From Diabrotica undecimpunctata (Eukaryota > Arthropoda > Insecta > Coleoptera > Chrysomelidae), in assembly GCF_040954645.1 (NCBI RefSeq), contig NC_092806.1:79766641-79830640 (forward strand): DNA of 64,000 bases, in the 5' to 3' direction. The notes below the pieces were generated by a model that did not search any database, was not told where the DNA came from, and saw only the letters and a list, made by a program, of their open reading frames with translations. Shown piece by piece: positions 35,584 to 44,991 of this stretch; the stretch's first letter is position 1, and each line of letters opens with the position of its first letter. Both the position numbers and the translations under genes were made by a program.

Positions 35584-36751
35584 AAAATAGAAGGCAAAAT
35601 AGCACAACTCTTATTGTTTTGCCAGGTAAACAAAAATAGATAAACCGATCTTAAACAACCAAACTGGGACAGCATTGATAAGGGACCAGTTAATCTTCAT
35701 CTGAAGATGAAGAATCCAAATTATCTGACAAGTTATGTGGACCTACTGTCTTGTCCTCCAGTAAGTCTTTGACATGAAACCTTCCTAGTTTCCTGCCAGT
35801 GGAAGTTTCCTTCAACTCATAAATTAAAGGAGAAATGACCTTAATAACTGTGCAAGGTATGTACTTCTGACATAACTTGGCCGATTGAAAGTTCACTTTA
35901 TCAGATTTGACAAAGTTTCTTTTCAACACAGAATCTCCAATTCTGAAGGATGACTCTCGCTTTCTCAAGTCATAATGGCATTTATTTCTAGCATAAGATG
36001 CTTTCAAACGTTTGCGAACATCCACATAAATATCAGGAAGATGCTGGATATCTTCTAAACGGTGTAATTTATCTGATATAGTGGGAAAGTTATTGGCATT
36101 TTCTGAAATTGTACCAAAATAATCACCAGAAAGAGGAACATGACGACCAAACATCAAATAAGATGGAGGACATTTGGTTATTTCGTGAGAAGAAGTCCTG
36201 ATAGCCTGTACTATAGAGTGGATATGAGTATCCCAAGCTCTTTGATCAGGAAAGGAATATGACCTTAAAGCAGTCACGATTGATTTATTAACTCTTTCGG
36301 TATGATTGACTTGTGGATGATAGTTCGCATTGTACCAGATCTTTTGGACATTATATTTAGACATGAGGTTGCGAAAAGCCTTAGCTGTGAACTGTGGTCC
36401 ATTATCGCAAGACACGATCTGTGGAACACCATAAATTAAGAAAACCTCATTCTCAAGATACTTGATAATGGATGGAGTAGTTGCCTTAGACATAGTATGA
36501 ACCAAAGGAAATTTTGTAAAATAATCAACAACTACCAAGGCATACTGAGAACCTTTATAAGACCTAGGATAAGGACCAATGAGATCTAAAGATATAAGTT
36601 GAAATGGAAAATCAATCCGTCGATAACTACCCATTAAACCTGGTTGGGGAAGATTTGTCGGTTTGCATGTAGCACAGATTTTGCATTTAGCGATATAGCT
36701 ACGTACAGTTTGACGCATCTTCGGCCAGTAATAGAGTTCCGATATACGACG
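35584..36751 (-). repeat. Duplicate of the GyE pol 3' end inside its own 5' leader
   Basis: An 1168-bp segment equal to 30274-31441 (constant offset 5310, no indel, no difference seen). It encodes the integrase from RRISELYYWP to the pol stop and runs about 110 bp beyond. It is flanked by the 10-bp direct repeat CCAAAGGTAC at 35574-35583 and 36752-36761. It lies in the same orientation as pol, between the 5' LTR and gag. The rest of the leader (35065-35573, 36762-36856) has no gene. The 352 or so integrase codons lack a proper start and are unlikely to be expressed as such. Confidence 0.95.
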
Positions 36752-36856
36752 CCAAAGGTACACAACCAGAAATTAAAGTGGGAGAAAAAAAAACCAAAGA
36801 TATAAAGCCAAAAGTACGTGCAAAAAAAAGAGGCCCCACGTTTGGGTCTAGCCAAT

Positions 36857-37448
36857 TGAAACAACTCAAGTTGCAAACGCAAAAGCGCCAATTGAAACCT
36901 AACCAAATTGCAAACGCAAAAGCGCCAATTGAAACCTAAATAAAATTTAGGGGTGGTATATGGAGAAGGAGATGATCAATTAGAGAAGAACTAGCAAAGA
37001 AGTTATAATAAAAAGAATGGCTTAGCTCAAAAGAACACAGAGACACAAAACCTCAAGCACGAATTCGGGCTAGCCTCACTACACTAGAATTTGGCTTTGA
37101 GATAAGGGGAAAAGAGATCTTTTTAACCAAAAGAATACAATATAATAATGCACCGGAAAATCTGGAACTATAAAAGGGGTAAGATAAGAGAATATACGGA
37201 GATGCCTAGGAAAATACTAAAATGGGCGCCAGCTAATTTCTGAAGGAAATTAACAAAAAAAAAATAAATGAAGTTATGAACAACAAGGAATAAAGTACTA
37301 TTGATTCAATACCCTGTAATAATGTTTAAAAACCGAAAAGACACTATTGACCTTGTTCTGCTATATTATAATTGTAAGCAGGAACTGAAATAAAAGCAAA
37401 ACTACTTGTAACAAATATATTTATAGTATTAACAACTAACAAAACTCA

Positions 37449-37518
<70 letters not shown>

Positions 37519-37893
37519 AAATATAATTACAGTAGTGGGGCTACGGTATGCGAGGACCAAAAAGCCACGACAAAATTAAATATCCCCACTACTGGGCCAA
37601 ACGAAAAGGTGTATTAGTAAATCTATAATCTAAGTCCATGGGAGAAGCGAGATCTTAACACTAAGGTTAGTTACGAAAGTTAAATCCTAGATAGGTAAGG
37701 TAGGGAATATAAATACTAAAAAAAAAAACCGTGACGGTTATACAAAAGAAACTACCTTACCTAACAAATATACGACTAATATGTGTCGAAGCAGCTAAAC
37801 ACCAGATCTATGTGTAAGTGTTATGATTACACATAGATGCTGGGAGATATCTAAAGTGATCAAGTGTGATGAGTATGGCCAACAGACTCGGAA

Positions 37894-37945
<52 letters not shown>

Positions 37946-38746
37946 TAAAAACCCTGATACATAAATTTCTTCCCTTCCCTTTTAAAAACCGCTATACAAA
38001 AATCATGAACCCCTTCCCTAACAATGAATCTAATTTAATTAATTAATAGCTATTTACCTAACTTTTATAGATGTTACAAAAACTGTAATAAGTACTAACC
38101 TTGGTATATGCATATACAAAGTTGTAAATTACAAGAAAAACCTTAACCCTGAGAAACTAGTTGTTACTGTCTGTCACAACACTACAGCGGTCCTGGATAA
38201 GTCCCCTTAAGACTCTGACGATCCTTGAGGCTCCGAAAAAAAACGAATGAAGAAGAACGCTGTGGTTCTGGAGACAATCGGTTCCTGGTTACCAATGGGT
38301 TGAATTAGGTGTTTGGTTAAACTAATTCTAGTATTAAACGTTATCCTAATCGGGTGAAATCTGGGTTTTAAATAATTATTTCAGTAGATTTGGAAGCCGG
38401 GTCTTAAATATTCATTTCTATAGATTTGGAAGTCGGTTTTTCAATCAAGATTCTTTATCATCTGTTCCAATTTCTCCCTTGATGTTCGGGGAAAATATTA
38501 AATCCAATCCCAGATTTTCTACCCGATTTAAAGACAAAAAAAATGCCGGTTAAGGCTTGGAGAAATACACCTCTCTGCGTGAGTTGTTGGCCAAAACTGA
38601 CTTTAGCGAGCGCCTCTTGACCTGTAGTTTGCGCATCGTACCGTCTATTGCCCATGAACGTTTCATAAACGGGATTCTGAGGGGTTTTAGGATTTCAATA
38701 ATAAATTATATTAATTAATTATATGTTAGCAGTTGTGACTGCTACA
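36857..38746 (-). repeat. GyE 5' LTR
   Basis: The counterpart of 26649-28460. The extra 78 bp are mostly microsatellite growth: (TA)n at 37451-37502 followed by (GA)n at 37503-37518, and (AT)n at about 37895-37940, where the other LTR has only a few units. Only a few single-base differences were noticed elsewhere. Confidence 0.95.
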
Positions 38747-39067
38747 CTTGCTTATATTATTTGTATTGATCTCTTAATTTTTCTCGCAAAATAAAAATTT
38801 CATTTGAAAAACTCGATGTTGAGTTGGTCCACTAGTAGTAAATTATCATAATAATATGAGATCTAATAAAACAATTGTAATTATCAACAGGTTTTTGATG
38901 TTAAATCATGTAAAAATGCATATTAATATTGTTAAATAGTGCAAATTCATTTAAGTTGCATATCAAAATTACCGTTATGCGTGCTAGTTGAGTTTTTGTA
39001 GACCTGCACATTGTTGCCATATTTAACATTTATTTTTACGGAACAAACAAAGATATATATTGTTAAA
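38747..39067. other. AT-rich flank without gene
   Basis: Nothing recognisable apart from the CTTG target repeat of GyE at 38747-38750. Confidence 0.5.
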
Positions 39068-39730
39068 TCAAAGAAAGTCAAATATGTATGTATAATAACC
39101 TACCTTAGTATGCCGGTGGATACATTGCAGCTTGCGGCAGAATTGTAAGGCAAAATGGTGCAGCGTCTCCATGCGGTCAGAATATCTCCTCTTAAAGTAA
39201 AATTCGGCGAGGTATCCAATAAAATGCTCCTGCCTGACGCCATATTTGGGGATAGTACTGCGAACTTCCCGCCACAACCTCTCAATGTTATTGGTGTGTG
39301 TGCCAGTATCAAGGTCGACAAAATGCTGGGAATGGTTCACAGTTTGATGTCTAAATCCTTCATGGGTCAAACAGTTATATGATTTCCAACAATTACTATA
39401 AATGGTTTTCCCAGGAAGAGTCCATTCGTGAATTATTCCGAGCAAAGTATCGGCATCCCTCCAATCAACAGACGAAAAAGTTCCCAGTGTTTCGCTCGTA
39501 TCCTCCAAATATCCATTGACCAGTGTACAGACGCCCTCTATTGTACTTCCTCCTACCAATCTGCTTCGTCGATCTCTACAACCATATTTTCGCCGCCAAG
39601 TTTTGTAGAGTTGTTTTTAGCGAAACTAATAAACACTTCTCTGCAATAATTGTACCAATTTACCATTGTAGAAGAAGATATCCCCAACTCACTTAATTGA
39701 CAACTTGAACTCAATAAAGATATACTTGCT
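39068..39730 (-). pseudogene. Merlin (IS1016/ISXO2-like) transposase relic
   Basis: The minus strand from about 39690 reads SSSTMVNWYNYCREVFISFA, then VVEIDEADW (first catalytic Asp), two stops, then a frame open to 39068. That frame has DADTLLGIIHEWTLPGKTIY, SNCWKSYNCLTHEGF (second Asp position occupied by Asn), VNHSQHFVDLDTGTHTNNIE and LWREVRSTIPKYG. The TNNIERLW block with Glu is typical of DDE transposases of the Merlin/ISXO2 type. It would cut and paste the element. Stops near 39540-39560 and the N at the second acidic site show decay. I could not find its terminal repeats. A minus-strand frame at 39877-40113 may be unrelated. Confidence 0.75.
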
Positions 39731-41176
39731 TAAGTTGTCTAAGTATAGTATAACCCCTTATTTATTTTAAATTAAAATATAAAAAATACATTTTGACAAA
39801 TAAAATAAAAAAGAATTACATTTAACATAAGTATTCAATAATATATTCACATTGTTCATGTTATGCATGAGTATTCTCATGCATAACATTTTTGAATAAA
39901 ATGTCTCCTAAAATTTAAACCTTGTTCCACATCATTTACATTTTTATTTACTGGCACATTAGTATTTTCTAGAAAATCATTATCACTATCATTATTTTCC
40001 TGTAAACATATATTGCAGAGTATTCTGTAGCACTTATTATTGCAAGATATGTATTTAATTTGATTTGTAGGCCTCATTGCAGACAGGGAAACCATATTTT
40101 CAAGGTTCTCCAAATTTACTTAAAATCCCTAATTTTCATGCTTGAGATCAATCTTCTACGAGAATACCCGAAGTATCGTTTATAGAACACAACAAATACT
40201 TGGGCATGACTTTGACGTAAGTTCGACTTGGCGGAGCACATAGCACACTACCACCTAGCATTGAAACTTCCATGGTAACGAATAAAACAATGATTGTGAC
40301 CGGGAGCGTAACTATGTATACATGGCGCTAAATTCAAAAGTTTAGTAATATTGCCTAAAATTGTGAACTCATTTTAAAGTAATAGAAAATCGATATAATC
40401 CTAAAATAACAAGAAAAATCCTTATCATATACGATAATAAATATTTTTCATATACTTTTTGGGTTTTCTTGTTATGTTGAGACTATATTTATTTTCCATT
40501 ACATTAAAATGTCAAAGTGATTAAAAAAATTAAAGAATAAAATATAGAATAAAACCTTTATTTATAAAAATGTTACAAGAAATGTTATATGTGTTACAAG
40601 AAATATTAATAATACAAGCCAAGTGTAATATAATTTAGTTTCCTTAATGTTGTGAACACAACTGGTCAGTATTTAAATAATTGTTTTGTCATTCTTATGT
40701 CAAGTTTTATGTGAATAAAAGCCTAATTCTGCAAAAGGCATTTTACTACAATTTTAGTCACATAAATTTACAATTTAGGGCTCTTAACAGCACTCACCCA
40801 TTTATCAAACATATCCATATAATTTCGTGGACTTGGAAAACGGTAATGCTTGCTAGTAGTATCCATGCAATCTGGAACACAACATCTTCTTCTTTGTTCA
40901 TTTCTTCGTTTTTCTATTGGTATTCCATATAATGTGTTCGAGGCCATAATAAAAAATCGTCTAAAATTGTACCTTTTTTCACTTATATAAAAATTTTTAA
41001 ATTATAAAAAATAAAACAAATACAAATATGGCGCCGTATTTGTCTAAACTCAACTTTAAATTGACCACAGCACACTCCCTCCGCGCAGAAACGAGACTAG
41101 CAGCGCCACCAAATGAATAGGAGCGAAATCCGAACGTGATTTGACCTTGGCTATCCCTGTTACCAATCTAGGTGTA
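39731..41176. other. No supported gene
   Basis: AT-rich, with many short chance frames. A perfect hairpin lies at 39858-39889. The stretch 41040-41160 is somewhat more GC-rich (TATGGCGCCGTA, CTCCGCGCAGAAACG) but has no feature I can name. Confidence 0.4.
39858..39889. repeat. Perfect hairpin
   Basis: A 14-bp stem (ATGTTATGCATGAG, loop TATT, complement) in AT-rich sequence. Confidence 0.85.
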
Positions 41177-41437
41177 ATTTTATCAGAGAACTACGAACAC
41201 AGAGAAGCGACACGACCGTTCTAAAACGTGTACCGTTTTTGTATACTCATGCCCGATTCTTGCTTAACTGTCATCACCACGTGCTTATTCTTTAACTCTG
41301 GTTGTTTTGTCTAATTTGTTCAAAGTCCATTTGACCATTTATCTAATTTATTTAGTAGTTAAAAGTTATAGTTAAAATATATAAGTTAAATATATAATAG
41401 TTATAGTTTATAGTTAAAAGTTTAATTTATATTTAAA

Positions 41438-41526
41438 ATGTCTGGTTATGGTTGTGCGTTTCGCGGATGTTCAATTGTGACAGGAAAAGGAATAATTTTA
41501 TTTAGATTTACTAAGAATAATAACAG
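41438..41526 (+). pseudogene. THAP domain first exon
   Basis: The ATG at 41438-41440 begins MSGYGCAFRGCSIVTGKG, followed by ILFRFTKNNN, then a GTAATT splice-donor-like end at 41527. C-x4-C then a hydrophobic-FRF block is how THAP domains begin. The remaining zinc ligands would be on a later exon that I did not find, so the protein is incomplete. Confidence 0.7.
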
Positions 41527-41639
41527 GTAATTACTATTGCTTTGTAATTATTATTAGTTATTACATAATAGTATTAGTTTGATTTTCGAACAGTAAGCCG
41601 ACGCCGAACAATAAAAAAATTAACTTTGGTCTGTCAAGG

Positions 41640-42115
41640 GATAGTTTGTTCAAAACAGTCTCTGGTTCAAAATGAAAACATTAAATTTGGTATCTCCGAA
41701 GGCTCAGGTAAAAAATCAACAGATGGTGGCCGAGTGTCTCGAAGACAACAATACGAATATAGTATTTTTAGGAAGTAAAAATATATAAAGGGTTTTATAC
41801 ACGAGGATATTTGATTTAAACGAAACAAAGAAATTTCTAAAATGCTCAAACTAAAAATTGTTGGAAACATAATTAGACCGATAATTGGGAAAATCTTAAA
41901 ATTACAACAGAACAAGACTTCACAATTGTAAAAACATGGTTCCAAATAAACAAACTTACATTAAATTATGAAAAAACTAAATACTCATCTACTTTTTGCT
42001 GTATATAATAGTTGTCTGTCAATGTTTAATTCGTTAAATATAAATAACAAAGATCAAATATATGGATCGGAGTACACAAAATATTTAGGAGTTTTAAATG
42101 GGAATTACAAATAAA
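41640..42115 (+). pseudogene. LINE RT thumb fragment
   Basis: The plus strand shows WFQINKLTLNYEKTKYSS and, after stops, KDQIYGSEYTKYLGVLNG. These match the conserved W...NkL.lN..KT and YLG blocks just downstream of YADD in Jockey/CR1/I-type RTs. YADD itself is not readable. It lies inside the 41184-43332 element. Confidence 0.65.
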
Positions 42116-42429
42116 AAATGTTAAAACTTTATTTGTTGTATATCTCAATATTTAGTGACAATTTTGTGACTTAATCAGAAGAAAACTATAAATTTATTAA
42201 GATGAGATATTGACAAAAGTTAAATATTTCATTACTTACAATATACTTAGAATATACTAATACTCTTATAGTTGTAAGTAATGAAGTATTATTTATAAAT
42301 ACAGAAAAAGTTCTTTGTTTAAAATTTGTTCTATTAAATATTTGTAGTGCTGCAGTTAACAACAAAACCAGAAATAATTGTTACAAATCCGGCTTAGGCA
42401 AACTAGATACTACAAATAATTTTAAAGGC

Positions 42430-42605
42430 AATACCAATCAACTAAAAATCGTATGTATTAACTCTGAATCTATTGTAAACAAAATAAATTCTATCGAAAT
42501 ATTACTTAAAACTAAAAGTTTGGATTTACTATGTATATCCGAATCATGGTGTAATGACAATAATATAAATTCTTTTTATCTTCCTAATGCTCTCTTGTAA
42601 TGATT
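42430..42605 (+). pseudogene. LINE endonuclease N-terminal fragment
   Basis: The frame QLKIVCINSESIVNKINSIE then LDLLCISESWCNDNNIN fits the first part of the AP-endonuclease domain of LINE ORF2, including the catalytic Glu (SES/TETW position). It ends in stops. It lies downstream of the RT thumb fragment on the same strand, the reverse of the normal order, so the two come from different insertions or a rearrangement. Confidence 0.65.
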
Positions 42606-43339
42606 CGTAATACTTTTTTGATTATTTTTTGGGTTATTACATTTTTATATTTATAGAAATATACTCGTACAATACTTCTTGGTTTTTTATTCGTTTTAGT
42701 CGAATATCGTTTACTCTGATATTCGACTTTAAAGAAAAAATGTAATTTTAATAGGTTTCCAAGACATTAACAATAGATTTCAACATAAAATTTCTTGTTG
42801 TCGATCACAAACAGTTGTCACCCAAAAAGAATTGGAATTTTCAGAGTTTGTGAAATTTCCGTGGCAGTTACAATGGCTTTGTTATTTTTCGATTGTATTA
42901 CGAAAGATAATTTATTAGGAAATTCCACGACGAACAAATTATATCTTGTATCAACACAAGCCAAAAAGAATCGGTGTATTATTGGTCTATCAATGCCAAC
43001 ATCAGAATAAACAAAAAAGTATTTTCATCTATGGTTCCATCAATACGATTTTCACCATTACTTTGCGTTGTGCGATGTATTTGCAACCTTTTGTAAATAA
43101 AAAATAATTACACCATTAGGAATGTCAGCAAAAGCCGGCCCTGCATGTAACTATTTTTTCAATGCAATATTTTATATTTATTGAAAGTCAACATAAATGC
43201 TCAATTTTATTTAAGAATTTATATTGTGTGATATGCCCACTGACTATTAGTTTTCTGGTTGTTTAACTGTCATTGGTGGCTTGCCTACGAAACTTCAAAG
43301 GAGTGTCGCTTCTCTGTGTTCGTAGTTCTCTGATTTTAT

Positions 43340-43604
43340 CTATGTCGGAGCACGTGCTCGCTCAAGCACGAGCTTGAGTAGGGACTCTAAATACAAAAAA
43401 AAACGGGTGTGGCAGTCCAACATAAAAAAAAACAAAAAAACAGTCTACCCGGTCTCCCACACAGTGACGTCACTACACAAAGGTTAATAAAGTATAAATA
43501 AATTTTTCGACCTAAACGATAGCCACATTTTCTTGTTCGTTTATCCAAGATATAAAGACGCAAACAAAAAAAACGGGTGTGGCAGTCTAGTGGGAATGCC
43601 GGTG
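43340..43604. other. No gene; CGGGTGTGGCAGTC occurs twice
   Basis: The word AAAAAACGGGTGTGGCAGTC or a close variant occurs at about 43400 and 43566, with a GTGACGTCAC palindrome between (about 43463-43472). It may be a terminal part of an element. Confidence 0.4.
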
Positions 43605-44064
43605 GAAGTTACACTTCTATACACGCATTCGCCGTTACAAATTTATTGGGAGTCTATCTGCACAATCATTACCTATGTAATGCCATAGGTAAGACATAGC
43701 AGAAAGAGAAACAGAATTAATAACAACTTACTAACAATTAATAAACAACATTTGACCTGTAATAGGAGTATAGTAATTGAAGGATTGAATCAATATTTTG
43801 ATGAAAATGTATATTTTTATTTTCATATATGTATGAAAGGAGTTGAATGCAAAAATTTTTTTACACATACTCTGCAGTAAAATTCATTGTTTATTTTGTT
43901 ATTAATATAATACAATACACTGCAACTGCAAGTCAATATAATAATACAATACAAATTAAAATGCAATATTCATAAGTATTTAAAAATGACAATAATATAC
44001 ATAACTTTTCTACTTACGTATAGGTATGTTTAATTTACCATGTAATAATATTAATAAAAAAGTC

Positions 44065-44136
44065 CTCCCCGACTGGGAATCGAACCCCGGTCTCTCGCGT
44101 GACAGGCGGGGATACTGACTACTATACTACCGAGGA
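44065..44136 (-). tRNA. tRNA-Asp(GTC)-like, probably degenerate
   Basis: The minus strand from 44136 reads TCCTCGGTAGTATAGTAG and continues through anticodon loop CCTGTCACG to TTCGATT and TCGGGGAG (72 nt). The acceptor stem pairs (with G-U), the anticodon is GTC, and a T-run (TTTTTT) three bases downstream would end Pol III transcription. Departures from the usual insect tRNA-Asp are the conserved GG of the D-loop reading AG, a mismatch in the anticodon stem (GCGAG in place of GCGGG) and a mismatch in the T stem (CCCAG). It lies inside the long-TIR element, so a captured pseudogene is more likely than a working gene. Confidence 0.8.
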
Positions 44137-44304
44137 CATGACACAAACGGATTTCAAAATTGACAGTTCTGGGTCATACAGTGATTTATTGAGATTATTA
44201 TTTTGAAATACAAAAGACTAATATAATTATGAACATTTAATAAATAATACAAAACATATCACATAAATAATAATATTAACAAATATTTTATTATATATAT
44301 AATA

Positions 44305-44311
<7 letters not shown>

Positions 44312-44371
<60 letters not shown>
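44312..44371. repeat. (TA)n microsatellite
   Basis: About 60 bp of alternating TA inside the long-TIR element. Confidence 0.9.
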
Positions 44372-44378
<7 letters not shown>

Positions 44379-44991
44379 ATATATATACAAAAGGAACATT
44401 TTTATATTCGAGAGGGGAAGAGAGAGAAAATATATCTTCTGTCTCTCTCTTACTCATTATCTTACATATGTAATGATTTCACAGATTCACTCCCATACAA
44501 ATTTCCAACGCGGAGCGCGCGTATAGAAGTATAACTTCAAAAAAAATACGGGCATATGTTTCCGTCTGAAATATGGCGATCGCGTGCTGACAATTTTCAA
44601 AGGCGGAATCTGAGAGTGGACGTACCGATTGTTATTTATTCTGTGACCATAGTTTAAATATGAGAACTGAGAACTAACCAAGTACCTATGAAGTAGAGGC
44701 CAAGAAACTAAACAAAGAAGAAATTTTTTTTTTTAACTTTTAACCCTTCATTCCCCTGTCGTAGTTGCAGTAAAGAGCTACTTACTGTCAACGAAGAAAA
44801 GAGGTGCGTGTTTGTGCCAAATAGAACAGAATCAAACCTATCCTTGTAAATTGAACAGGTATTTTGAGCATTGTACTTTGCTATAATATTATTTTAAATT
44901 TTAGTTTGATAAAAATAATTTTTTATTCATTTTTTGTGACCAAAAATTTGACATTTTTGATGTAAATAAAAAATTAAATTCAACTGTCAAT

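Larger units (their letters stand above)
26649..38746 (-). mobile_element. GyE: young, nearly complete gypsy LTR retrotransposon
   Basis: The element is 12.1 kb on the minus strand with TSD CTTG (26645-26648 and 38747-38750). LTRs of 1812 and 1890 bp start TGTAGCAG and end TTTCA in element orientation. Inside are a primer-binding-like TTGGCTAGACCC just after the 5' LTR (36838-36856), gag, pol in the -1 frame, a gene-free 3' region and a purine tract GAGGGAGGA (28461-28469) before the 3' LTR. There is no env-like ORF. Gag and pol are open throughout, and the LTRs differ mainly in TA/GA repeat length, so insertion is recent. The leader carries an extra copy of the end of pol. Confidence 0.95.
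41184..43332 (+). mobile_element. Second THAP-carrying DNA transposon, 2.1 kb
   Basis: Termini CAGAGAACTACGAACACAG (41184) and its complement (ending 43332) match for about 30 bp. The flanks share ATTTTAT (41177-41183, 43333-43339), a 7-bp TSD. A THAP exon on the plus strand places it near P-like elements. The interior also holds two LINE fragments, and 42611-43332 has no recognisable gene. Probably a non-autonomous or decayed copy. Confidence 0.75.
43605..44538. mobile_element. Non-autonomous element with long terminal inverted repeats
   Basis: The left end GAAGTTACACTTCTATACAC (43605) is mirrored at the right end (complement GAAGTTATACTTCTATACGC, ending 44538). Similarity continues for about 110 bp, including ATCATTAC-TATGTAA and AGAGAAACAGA-type words. 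No protein is encoded. It contains a tRNA-Asp-like sequence and a (TA)n tract. I could not define a TSD. The superfamily is unknown. Confidence 0.75.

Noticed and set aside
35690..36763. A separate integrase gene upstream of GyE gag
   Set aside because: It is the identical duplicate of the pol end, without its own start, so I list it as a repeat rather than as a gene.
42224..42295. Hairpin around ATTACTTACAA / TTGTAAGTAAT taken as an element end
   Set aside because: A real inverted repeat of about 19 bp, but no flanking repeat or related copy in the window supports an element.
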